A stretch of DNA of 6,676 nt from Paludibacteraceae bacterium (GTDB lineage Bacteria; Bacteroidota; Bacteroidia; Bacteroidales; Paludibacteraceae): positions 1-6,676 of the forward strand of contig JAGCZK010000127.1 in NCBI GenBank assembly GCA_017960065.1, in the 5' to 3' direction. Shown in pieces: positions 1-6,676 of the stretch. The position numbers were made by a program, and so were the translations under genes. The notes under the pieces are model-generated. The model was not told the DNA's origin. It did not search any database and worked only from the letters and a program-made list of their open reading frames with translations. Every line of letters starts with the position of its first letter. The stretch's first letter is position 1.

Positions 1-341
1 GGAGTTTGGTCCGTGTCTCAGTACCAATGTGGGGGATTTCCCTCTCAGGACCCCTAATGATCGTCGCCTTGGTAGGCCGTTACCCCACCAACTAGCTAAT
101 CATGCGCATGCCCATCCGTAAGCTATAAATATTTAATCACGTCAAGATGCCTTATCGTGATATTATGCGGTGTTAGTCCGGATTTCTCCGGGTTATCCCC
201 CTCTTACGGGCAGGTTGCATACGTGTTACTCACCCGTGCGCCGGTCGTCAGCGGGAGCAAGCTCCCCTGTTACCCCTCGACTTGCATGTGTTAGGCCTGT
301 CGCTAGCGTTCATCCTGAGCCAGGATCAAACTATTCGTTGT
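1..341 (-). rRNA. rrs: 16S ribosomal RNA, 5' part (cut by the window's left edge)
   Basis: The reverse complement holds the 5' domain of 16S rRNA. The universal AGTTTGATCCTGGCTCAG site lies at about 314-331 and is followed by the Bacteroidetes-type stretch GATGAACGCTAGCGACAGGC. The CGGCGCACGGGTGAGTAAC segment and the end of V2 (GAGACACGGACCAAACTCC) follow. Aligning by memory to E. coli puts the mature 5' end near 341, so the window carries roughly the first 340 nt (V1 and V2) and the other ~1.2 kb lies to the left. The V1 hairpin is short and GC-rich (AGGGGAGCTTGCTCCC). The sequence looks like Bacteroidales, but genus cannot be fixed from this fragment. The exact 5' end is inferred by alignment, not by a processing signal. 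Confidence 0.97.
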
Positions 342-505
342 ATTTATATTTGTTTTGTTTTTTTCCTGTTTTGACGCTCAAGCTGGTTTTTTCAATTACC
401 TTCCGGTTATTGACGGTCGCTATTTTTTTACCTTGTTTTGGTTGTTTGTTGTATCAGTCTGTCAAAGATCTCTCGCTCGCTTTCGCGACCCCGCTCTCTC
501 AAGCG
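342..505 (-). other. rRNA operon leader (transcribed spacer upstream of 16S)
   Basis: This AT-rich segment separates the inferred P1 start site (about 505) from the 16S 5' end. It has no credible gene. On the minus strand it begins with a hairpin of 6 bp (490-495 pairing with 502-507, CCCGCT/AGCGGG, extending just upstream of the segment). A 4-bp stem capped by a GAAA tetraloop (477-488) and a boxA-like motif come next, then a T/A-rich run up to 16S. The RNase III stem that normally brackets 16S cannot be judged because the 3' flank is outside the window. Confidence 0.65.
458..472 (-). promoter_or_regulatory. boxA-like antitermination motif in the rRNA leader
   Basis: The minus strand reads AGATCTTTGACAGA here. 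It resembles the core of rRNA boxA elements (TGCTCTTTAACA in E. coli; TCTTTGACA-type in other bacteria), which bind NusB/NusE and prevent premature termination of rRNA transcripts. The position supports the reading: inside the leader, downstream of both promoters and about 120 nt before 16S. The assignment rests on motif similarity and location only. Confidence 0.5.
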
Positions 506-542
506 GGACTGCAAAGGTAACGCCTTTTTTTCATCCACCAAA
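506..542 (-). promoter_or_regulatory. rRNA promoter P1 (Bacteroidetes primary-sigma type)
   Basis: On the minus strand a TTTG box (539-542) is followed after 19 nt by TACCTTTG (512-519). This fits the Bacteroides consensus TTTG-N19-21-TAnnTTTG used by the primary sigma factor. Transcription should start around 505-509, giving a leader of about 165 nt before 16S. The start region is GC-rich (CAGTCCCGC), as in growth-rate-regulated rRNA promoters of other bacteria. Phased A/T-tracts lie directly upstream. The boxes are seen in the sequence; activity is inferred. Confidence 0.82.
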
Positions 543-544
543 AC

Positions 545-571
545 TTTTCCAAACTTTTTTTCAAAATTTTT
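545..571 (-). promoter_or_regulatory. Phased A-tracts upstream of P1 (possible UP element or bend)
   Basis: Three homopolymeric tracts (545-548, 555-561, and an A4T5 run at 563-571) have centres about 10-12 bp apart, close to one helical turn. They sit immediately upstream of the P1 TTTG box. Such DNA is expected to be intrinsically curved and could contact the RNA polymerase alpha subunit, as rRNA UP elements do in E. coli. That role is inference here. Confidence 0.4.
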
Positions 572-583
572 CCAAGCCCCGGT

Positions 584-599
584 CGCAAGCTCCCTTGCG
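584..599 (-). other. Hairpin in the P2 transcript
   Basis: A perfect 6-bp inverted repeat (CGCAAG/CTTGCG) with a 4-nt loop lies 10-25 nt downstream of the predicted P2 start and upstream of P1. No U-tract follows it, so it is unlikely to be an intrinsic terminator. It may be a leader RNA structure present only on P2 transcripts. Confidence 0.4.
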
Positions 600-608
600 T
601 CTCAAAAG

Positions 609-646
609 CGGGTGCAAAGGTAAGGGATTTTACATTCCCCTCCAAA
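609..646 (-). promoter_or_regulatory. rRNA promoter P2, upstream (Bacteroidetes primary-sigma type)
   Basis: A second TTTG box (643-646) is followed after 20 nt by TACCTTTG (615-622), again matching the Bacteroidetes consensus. The sequence around the start (TACCTTTGCACCCGCTTTTGAGA) closely parallels P1 (TACCTTTGCAGTCCCGCTTGAGA), so the two look like copies of one module about 103 bp apart. Transcription should begin near 605-611, giving a leader of about 265-270 nt. Confidence 0.8.
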
Positions 647-658
647 TTATTTCGCAAG

Positions 659-685
659 TTTTTTTCGCCTTTTTGAAACTTTTTT
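659..685 (-). promoter_or_regulatory. Phased A-tracts upstream of P2
   Basis: T-runs on the plus strand at 659-665, 670-674 and 680-685 have centres about 10 bp apart. They lie between the P2 TTTG box and the stop codon of the preceding gene. The same arrangement precedes P1, which suggests the curved or AT-rich element is part of the duplicated promoter module. A role as UP element is inferred. Confidence 0.4.
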
Positions 686-701
686 CGCAACTTACTGATT
701 C

Positions 702-1115
702 TCAGCAGGGCTTCAAAACACTCCAAAATAACTCCGGAAGGCTCACATTGGGCAAATCCGAAGCTTCGCGGAACATCGGGGCAATCTCTTTGTCGGTATA
801 TCCGGCAATTCCGCACCCGACACGTGTCACCAAAAATTTCAAATCCGGATGATTTTTTGCAAATTCCGTAAAGCGGGCGACTGCTTTTTTGACGTTTTCG
901 ACGCCCTCCATCGTCGGCAATGCATACGATTGGCCGAACAATCCTTCGCCTTTACCCATCACCGCACCGAATTTTTGGTAGGCCGTCAAGGCGGCTCCTG
1001 CGCCATGCGAACCTCGCTCATTGCTACCAAAAACAAAAACTTCGTTGGGCTGGAGCGTTTCTATATAAGAAGGCGTCAGACGGAGATTCTTTCCATTCTG
1101 CTTGTTTTCATTCAT
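702..1115 (-). CDS. Macro-domain-like protein of unknown function (137 aa)
   Basis: A complete small soluble protein with ATG start and TGA stop; I see no signal peptide or membrane segment. Conserved blocks are VFVFGSNERGSHGAGAA (about residues 26-42), GQSYALPT (61-68) and LVTRVGCGIAGY (95-106), followed by an IAPMF segment (111-115) and a closing LPELF. This layout recalls macro domains (glycine-rich nucleotide loop, then an S-x-A-x-P strand, then a second glycine loop), and similar proteins occur in bacteria and phages. Binding of ADP-ribose or a related nucleotide is therefore plausible but unproven; no substrate can be named. It lies 34 nt downstream of luxS on the same strand with no promoter match in between, so it is probably read with luxS. 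Third codon positions look more AT-rich than in the suf genes, which could reflect different ancestry. The gene is real with high confidence; its function is not known. Confidence 0.85.
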   Translation of the reverse strand: MNENKQNGKNLRLTPSYIETLQPNEVFVFGSNERGSHGAGAALTAYQKFGAVMGKGEGLFGQSYALPTMEGVENVKKAVARFTEFAKNHPDLKFLVTRVGCGIAGYTDKEIAPMFREASDLPNVSLPELFWSVLKPC

Positions 1116-1149
1116 AGTTGTTTGATTTTAGGGGTTATCATTCTGGCCG

Positions 1150-1644
1150 TCACGCATCGGCAAACTGTCGGCCGTCGTCCAACACGACTTGCAGTTTGGT
1201 GTATTCGCAATGAAAATCGTTTTTCAGGCGGTCGAGATAGCGACGGCACTCCCAATGGCACATCGGCAGGTCGTGCAGCAGGTAGTTGCCGCAGGTGTCG
1301 GGGGTGGTTGCCGGCACCTTGTTTTGGGTCAGCACCCACTCGAGGCACTGGATGGTCAGCTGGCGCATGTCCTGCACCGAATAGGTACCGGTCATCACAA
1401 TGTACATGCCGGTCAGACAGCCCATCGGCCCGACATAGACCACATCGTCTTTGGCCGCAGAGTTACGGAACCAGGTCGCCATCAGGTGCTCGATGCTGTG
1501 CATGGCTGCCGGAGCGACGGCCGGTTCTTTGTTGGGCTCGGTTATGCGCAGGTCGAAGGTGGTAAAGCCCTTGTCCTGACGCGACACGTAGATGCCTGGT
1601 TTGAGCCGGGTATGATCGATGGTAAAACTTTGTATAACTTCCAT
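1150..1644 (-). CDS. luxS: S-ribosylhomocysteine lyase LuxS
   Basis: Cytoplasmic metalloenzyme that cleaves S-ribosylhomocysteine to homocysteine and 4,5-dihydroxy-2,3-pentanedione, the precursor of autoinducer AI-2, within the activated methyl cycle. The 164-aa product starts SFTIDH, as family members do, which supports the ATG at 1644. Visible hallmarks are H11, the FDLR segment (30-33), the metal-binding HSIEH motif (H49, catalytic E52, H53), the catalytic cysteine C76 in GPMGCLTG, and the third metal ligand C118 in DTCGNY. Length is near the usual 150-170 aa. The stretch between the SRQDK strand and FDLR is shorter than in many relatives, and GCLTG replaces the common GCRTG. The gene follows sufE after 37 nt with no Bacteroidetes promoter match, so co-transcription with the suf operon is likely but not shown. 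Confidence 0.95.
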   Translation of the reverse strand: MEVIQSFTIDHTRLKPGIYVSRQDKGFTTFDLRITEPNKEPAVAPAAMHSIEHLMATWFRNSAAKDDVVYVGPMGCLTGMYIVMTGTYSVQDMRQLTIQCLEWVLTQNKVPATTPDTCGNYLLHDLPMCHWECRRYLDRLKNDFHCEYTKLQVVLDDGRQFADA

Positions 1645-1681
1645 ATTGTCGTATTACATTATATGAATAAGAAAACGCGGG

Positions 1682-2101
1682 TTATTTGTTGAAAATCAGC
1701 CCGTAGAGTTTCATTTGCCTGACCATGGCCAGCAGGCCGTTGGAACGTGTGGGAGACAAGTGCTCTTTGAGGCCGATACGTTCGATAAAATACAGGTCGG
1801 CTTCGGCAATTTCGGCAGGGGCGTGGTCGGAAAGCACCTGAATGAGCAGCGAGAGAATCCCCTTGACAATCACCGCGTCGCTATCCCCCTCAAAAATCAC
1901 ATGGCCGGTAGCCTCATCCACATGCGCATCGAGCCACACGCGGCTTTGGCATCCTTGGATCAGATTCTGCTCCACGCGCTGCGAATCGTCGATTGGCGGC
2001 AGCTGGTTACCCAATTCTATTAACATGGCATAGCGGTCGAACCATTCGTCGAAAGCCGAGAAATCGTCGATCACCTGATCTTGCAGTTCGTTTATCGTCA
2101 T
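1682..2101 (-). CDS. sufE: Cysteine desulfuration protein SufE
   Basis: Sulfur acceptor that takes persulfide sulfur from the SufS active-site cysteine and delivers it to the SufBCD scaffold. The protein shows the SufE fold sequence: an N-terminal helix with FDEWFDRYAMLIELG, a QLPPI loop, and the signature NLIQGCQSRVW, whose cysteine (residue 51 with the start chosen) is the persulfide carrier. The C-terminal LSPTRSNGL segment is also typical. I chose the ATG at 2101 (139 aa, MTINELQ...), where family members begin; a TTG at 2113 would add four residues and overlap sufS. The ATG lies 4 nt after the sufS stop (TAATACCATG), so the two are surely one transcript. Confidence 0.95.
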   Translation of the reverse strand: MTINELQDQVIDDFSAFDEWFDRYAMLIELGNQLPPIDDSQRVEQNLIQGCQSRVWLDAHVDEATGHVIFEGDSDAVIVKGILSLLIQVLSDHAPAEIAEADLYFIERIGLKEHLSPTRSNGLLAMVRQMKLYGLIFNK

Positions 2102-2105
2102 GGTA

Positions 2106-3332
2106 TTATTCAAATAAAGTCCTTACTTTACGGATGCCGGCCACCAGCGCATCCACCTCTTCGTAGGTGTTATACAGGGCAAACGACGCCCGGAGTGTGC
2201 TTTCGATGCCATAATGGCGCATCACCGGCTCGGCACAATGGTGCCCGGTACGCAGGGCGATGCCCAGCTTGTCGAGCAGGGTCCCCATGTCGTAGGGATG
2301 GATGGTGCCCACCTGCATCGAAATGACCGACTCTTTGTCGGCCGCCTGGCCGAAAATCCGCATGCCTTCGATTTGCATCAACTGCTCCGTCGCATAGCGC
2401 ATCAGCCCCGACTCGTAGGCGTGAATGGACGCCATGCCAATGCCTTCGACATAGCGGATGGCCTCGGCCAGAGCCGTTGTCCCGATAAAATCGGGCGTGC
2501 CGGCTTCGAACTTGTAGGGCAGTTCGTTGTAGGTGGTATGCTCGAAGCTGACGGTGGAAAAAATCCCCCCCCCCCCCTGATAGGGAGGCATCTGTTCGAG
2601 CCAGTTCTCTTTGCCGTACAAGACGCCCACCCCGGTAGGACCGTAAATTTTGTGCCCCGAGAAAACATAAAAATCAGCGTCGAGAGCCTGCACATCGATG
2701 GCGCGGTGCGGAACCGCCTGTGCCCCATCGACCAGAACGGGCACGCCGGCCCGGTGCGCCTGGCGGATTATCTCTGCCACCGGATTGACGGTACCCAAGG
2801 TGTTCGAAACATGGGCGACCGCTACCAGTTTGGTGTGGTCGTTGAGCAGGTTGCTGAAGGCCTGCAGGTCGAGTTCGCCCTTGTCGTTGAACGGAATCAC
2901 CCGCAGCACCGCCCCTTTGCGCTGACAAAGCATCTGCCAGGGCACGATGTTGGAATGGTGCTCCATTTCGCTGACTACGATTTCGTCGCCGGCCTTGACA
3001 AAGGCCTCGCCGTAGGAGAACGCCACCAGGTTGATGGCCTCGGTGGTTCCTCGGGTAAATATGATTTCGCGCGGCGAATGGGCATTCAGAAATGAGGCCA
3101 CGGTTTTACGGGCCTCTTCATGCGCTTCGGTCGCCATCTGGCTCAGAAAATGCACCCCGCGGTGCACATTGGCGTTTTGATGGCGGTACCCTTCTTCGAT
3201 CTTGCGAATGACACACCACGGCTTCTGCGTGGTGGCCGCATTGTCGAGGTACACCAGCGGATGCTTGTACACTTGCGACTCCAGAATCGGGAAATCCTGA
3301 CGCAACTCAGCTATATGGGTTTGAATATCCAT
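2106..3332 (-). CDS. sufS: Cysteine desulfurase SufS (group II, PLP-dependent)
   Basis: Converts L-cysteine to L-alanine and leaves a persulfide on its active-site cysteine for SufE. The 408-aa length is normal. Residues seen (numbered from the ATG at 3332): YLDNAATTQKP near 28-38, the TRGTTEAINLVA cofactor loop near 93-104, EMEHHSN with the PLP-stacking histidine near 125, LVDGAQ with D202, SGHK with the PLP-binding K228, and RTGHHCAEP with the catalytic C366 on a SufS-type lobe. The ATG at 3332 shares one base with the sufD stop (TGATG); a GTG one codon upstream is the less likely start. A run of 13 G encodes residues 253-256 (GGGG) exactly where relatives have GGG(D/E/S)MI, giving GGGGIF. 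The frame is intact as given. Placement between sufD and sufE fits the SUF pathway. Confidence 0.96.
   Translation of the reverse strand: MDIQTHIAELRQDFPILESQVYKHPLVYLDNAATTQKPWCVIRKIEEGYRHQNANVHRGVHFLSQMATEAHEEARKTVASFLNAHSPREIIFTRGTTEAINLVAFSYGEAFVKAGDEIVVSEMEHHSNIVPWQMLCQRKGAVLRVIPFNDKGELDLQAFSNLLNDHTKLVAVAHVSNTLGTVNPVAEIIRQAHRAGVPVLVDGAQAVPHRAIDVQALDADFYVFSGHKIYGPTGVGVLYGKENWLEQMPPYQGGGGIFSTVSFEHTTYNELPYKFEAGTPDFIGTTALAEAIRYVEGIGMASIHAYESGLMRYATEQLMQIEGMRIFGQAADKESVISMQVGTIHPYDMGTLLDKLGIALRTGHHCAEPVMRHYGIESTLRASFALYNTYEEVDALVAGIRKVRTLFE
2565..2577 (-). repeat. 13-base homopolymer (poly-G on the coding strand of sufS)
   Basis: Thirteen consecutive C on the plus strand, read as CAG-GGG-GGG-GGG-GGG in sufS, followed on the coding strand by A and then six T. 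It is the longest mononucleotide run I noticed in the window. Tracts of this length are prone to replication slippage and also to sequencing error. Loss of one G would shift sufS into a frame that stops at 2402-2404, before the catalytic cysteine. Confidence 0.9.
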
Positions 3333-4630
3333 CACTTACACATCGAACAAGTGGCACAATTGTATTTTTCGCCCCGTAAGCGGCGTTCGATCATCCAGCG
3401 CAAACGGTCTTTGACGGCACTGATGCCGACATTGTCGAGCACCTCGTAGGCAAAAGCGCTCATCAGCAGAAAACGGGCCTCCTTTTCGGAAATACCGCGC
3501 GTCTGCATATAAAAGAGGGCGTTTTCGTCGAGCTGTCCGGTTGCCGAGCCGTGGTTGCACTGCACATCGTCGGCATAGATTTCGAGCTGCGGCTGGCTTT
3601 GCATGCGCGCATCGGCCGACAGGCACAGGTTGCGGTTGGTTTGCAGCGCTGTCGTGCGGTCGGCCCCCTCCTCCACCTTCACCAATCCGAAGAACTCGCC
3701 CTGCGACTGGCCGTCGAGCAGGTATTTGAACAGTTCGGTGCTGACCGAGCCGGCGACCTGATGGGTGATACAGGTGTGATTACGGATGCTTTGGTCGTGA
3801 TCGCCCAGTGCCAGCCCATTGACCGACAAACGGGCGCCTTCGCCCATCAGGGCCGCACGCACGTCGTTGGCGGTACGCCCCCCATGCAGGGTGATGTTGT
3901 TGGTCAGCACTTCGGCACCGTCTTGCAGGCAAAGCGTCAGGGCCGACACGTTCGTCATCTCACGGTGGGTGCTTTCCAGCTTATAATGTTCGTAGCGGGC
4001 ATTGCGGCCGACGAACACCTCGGTATAGCGGTTCGACAGGCAGGGGCTTTCGCCGTACGCGTGATCGCACACCAGCACCTGCGCCTGCGCGTCGTCTTCA
4101 ACAATGATCAGGTTGTGGCTCACAGCCATTCGCGGCTGATTGTCGTACATCAGGTTGACCAGTTGGATGGGTCGGTCGAGTGTCACGCCTTTCGGCAAAT
4201 AAACAAACAGACCGTCTTGGGCAAACAGCTGGTTGAAATGCCAGTTGGCATTCTCGGTCTTGGCCTTGCCCCAATACCGGGCCACCAGTTCGGGATAGCG
4301 GACAAAGGCATCCGACAAGGCGCACACCACCACTCCTTCGGGCAACTGCTGCTTGGGTTGGGCAAAACAACTGTCGTTCAAGACCAAAAAGTTGTACGAC
4401 GTAATACCGGGGATTTCGCAGGTGAACAGTTGCGACGGATCGCCCTGCGGACGTATCCGTTTGGGATTCAAGCCAAAATCGGTGGCGTAGGCATCCGCCT
4501 CGCTCAGGTCTTGGTGCCGGAGCAGGTACTGCAAGGACGCTTCACGCGCCTGCACCAGCCATTCGGGTGCCTGGGCGTTGAAGTCCTTGGCGTACGAGCG
4601 GAACAACGATATGTATGCGTCTAAAATCAT
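3332..4630 (-). CDS. sufD: Fe-S cluster assembly protein SufD
   Basis: Partner of SufB in the SufBC2D scaffold on which Fe-S clusters are assembled in the cytoplasm. The 432-aa protein has the SufD order: a helical N-terminal region, an LFVYLPKGV segment near 141-149 shared with SufB, a central beta-helix core, and the C-terminal block YADDVQCNHGSATG. C358 and H360 there correspond to the cysteine and histidine that E. coli SufD contributes at the SufB-SufD interface. The FYMQTRGIS helix region follows. The protein ends in an unusual CATCSMC tail (C425, C428, C431). Its ATG overlaps the sufC stop by four bases (ATGA), and its own TGA shares a base with the sufS ATG, so translation is probably coupled across sufC-sufD-sufS. 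SufB is the only close alternative, and a separate sufB is present. Confidence 0.95.
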   Translation of the reverse strand: MILDAYISLFRSYAKDFNAQAPEWLVQAREASLQYLLRHQDLSEADAYATDFGLNPKRIRPQGDPSQLFTCEIPGITSYNFLVLNDSCFAQPKQQLPEGVVVCALSDAFVRYPELVARYWGKAKTENANWHFNQLFAQDGLFVYLPKGVTLDRPIQLVNLMYDNQPRMAVSHNLIIVEDDAQAQVLVCDHAYGESPCLSNRYTEVFVGRNARYEHYKLESTHREMTNVSALTLCLQDGAEVLTNNITLHGGRTANDVRAALMGEGARLSVNGLALGDHDQSIRNHTCITHQVAGSVSTELFKYLLDGQSQGEFFGLVKVEEGADRTTALQTNRNLCLSADARMQSQPQLEIYADDVQCNHGSATGQLDENALFYMQTRGISEKEARFLLMSAFAYEVLDNVGISAVKDRLRWMIERRLRGEKYNCATCSMCK

Positions 4631-5382
4631 TCGCCAAGTTCGCGTTTAATCCAGTCGTATCCTTTTTCTTCCAGTTCGGCCACCAGCTCGCGACCGGCGG
4701 TGCGCACGATGCGCCCCTTGTAGAGCACATGCACCACGTCGGGCACAATGTAGTCGAGCAAACGCTGGTAGTGCGTGATGACAATGGTCGAGTTGTCGGG
4801 GCGTTTGAGTTTGTTCACCCCTTCCGACACGATACGCAGCGCATCGATGTCCAGGCCCGAGTCGGTCTCGTCAAGAATCGACAGCGACGGCTCCAGCATC
4901 GCCATCTGAAATATTTCGTTGCGTTTCTTTTCGCCCCCCGAAAAGCCTTCGTTGACCGAACGGTTGGTCAGGTTGCTGTCGAGTTGGACGATTTCTTTTT
5001 TTTCGCGCATGAGTTTCAAAAACTCGCCGGCCGACAACGCAGGCAACTCTTTGTACTTGCGGTGTTCGTTGACCGCGGCCCGCATGAAGTTGACCATGCT
5101 GACTCCCGGAATCTCAATCGGATACTGAAAACTCAGGAACAATCCGGCACGCGAACGTTCTTCGGGAGCCATTTCGAGCAGGTTCTGTCCTTTGAACCAG
5201 ACCTCGCCCGAGGTAACCCGGTAGGCCTTGTGCCCCGCCAATACGGCCGACAAGGTACTTTTGCCCGAGCCGTTGGGCCCCATGATGGCATGCACCTCGC
5301 CTTCGCCTATACTTAAATTGATGCCTCGCAAAATCTCTTTGCCTTCGATTTCGGCATGTAAATCTTTAATTTCGAGCAACAT
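4627..5382 (-). CDS. sufC: Fe-S cluster assembly ATPase SufC
   Basis: ABC-type ATPase subunit of the SufBC2D complex; it drives conformational change of the scaffold and is not a transporter. The 251-aa protein has every nucleotide-binding motif: Walker A GPNGSGKST (35-43), Q-loop SFQYP (Q86), signature FSGGEKKR (147-154), Walker B with SILDETDSGLD (168-178, catalytic E172), and switch histidine H204 in VITHYQR. The ETDSGLD variant and the GGEKKR signature are characteristic of SufC. I chose the ATG at 5382 (MLLEIKDL) because family members begin just before the first beta strand; the frame stays open upstream only by overlapping sufB. The start is 2 nt after the sufB stop (TAATTATG). Confidence 0.97.
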   Translation of the reverse strand: MLLEIKDLHAEIEGKEILRGINLSIGEGEVHAIMGPNGSGKSTLSAVLAGHKAYRVTSGEVWFKGQNLLEMAPEERSRAGLFLSFQYPIEIPGVSMVNFMRAAVNEHRKYKELPALSAGEFLKLMREKKEIVQLDSNLTNRSVNEGFSGGEKKRNEIFQMAMLEPSLSILDETDSGLDIDALRIVSEGVNKLKRPDNSTIVITHYQRLLDYIVPDVVHVLYKGRIVRTAGRELVAELEEKGYDWIKRELGE

Positions 5383-5384
5383 AA

Positions 5385-6676
<1,292 letters not shown>

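Noticed and set aside
657..681. Possible intrinsic terminator after the macro-like gene
   Set aside because: The stem is only 6 A/T-rich base pairs with a 13-nt loop and no following U-tract, so I do not call it a terminator.
355..852. Plus-strand open frame over the rRNA upstream region
   Set aside because: It overlaps two consensus promoters, the rRNA leader and the 3' end of the macro-like gene; the Phe-rich translation comes from T-rich promoter DNA.
849..1565. Plus-strand open frame of 238 codons spanning the macro-like gene and luxS
   Set aside because: It lies opposite two recognisable genes and has low-complexity Arg/Ser/Cys-rich content in its second half.
1645..1681. Separate promoter for luxS in the sufE-luxS gap
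   Set aside because: No TAnnTTTG box with a TTTG at suitable spacing is visible in the gap; a promoter of another type cannot be excluded.
2099..2113. TTG start for sufE giving four extra residues
   Set aside because: The ATG at 2101 matches the usual MTINE-type beginning of the family and avoids overlap with sufS.
2214..3095. Open frame of 293 codons on the plus strand opposite sufS
   Set aside because: It is a mirror of sufS, with a His/Gly/Val-rich composition typical of an antisense shadow, and has no family resemblance.
3330..3335. GTG start for sufS one codon before the ATG
   Set aside because: The adjacent ATG overlapping the sufD stop (TGATG) is the more usual coupled start; only one residue differs.
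3551..4624. Long open frame on the plus strand (357 codons) opposite sufD
   Set aside because: It is antisense to a well-conserved sufD, shows no recognisable motif, and is explained by the GC-biased codon use of sufD.

Overview
The window is a piece of a Bacteroidetes chromosome, most likely from the order Bacteroidales. This rests on the partial 16S rRNA gene (Bacteroidetes-type 5' end; V1/V2 resemble Porphyromonadaceae/Barnesiellaceae-like sequences, genus not resolved) and on two promoters that match the Bacteroidetes primary-sigma pattern TTTG-N19/20-TAnnTTTG. The protein genes are fairly GC-rich, while the rRNA upstream region is strongly AT-rich.

Everything recognised lies on the minus strand, so transcription runs from the right edge to the left. 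From right to left: sufB (5' end cut by the window edge), sufC, sufD, sufS and sufE form a compact SUF iron-sulfur cluster assembly operon whose junctions overlap by 1-4 nt or are 2-4 nt apart. After 37-nt and 34-nt gaps come luxS (S-ribosylhomocysteine lyase) and a small macro-domain-like gene of unknown function. A 360-nt AT-rich stretch (342-701) then holds the control region of a ribosomal RNA operon, whose 16S gene begins at about 341 and runs off the left edge.

Functionally, SufS takes sulfur from cysteine and passes it to SufE, which hands it to the SufB-SufC-SufD scaffold where Fe-S clusters are built using SufC ATPase activity. LuxS cleaves S-ribosylhomocysteine to homocysteine and DPD (the AI-2 precursor), so the gene next to the cysteine desulfurase also belongs to sulfur amino acid metabolism. 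The catalytic residues of all five Suf proteins and the metal and catalytic residues of LuxS are visible.

I see no mobile element, CRISPR array, tRNA or clearly new multi-gene system. The points most worth a second look are a 13-G homopolymer inside sufS at a normally conserved motif, the tandem rRNA promoters with phased A-tracts, the Cys-rich tail of SufD, the luxS-suf linkage and the unassigned macro-like protein.
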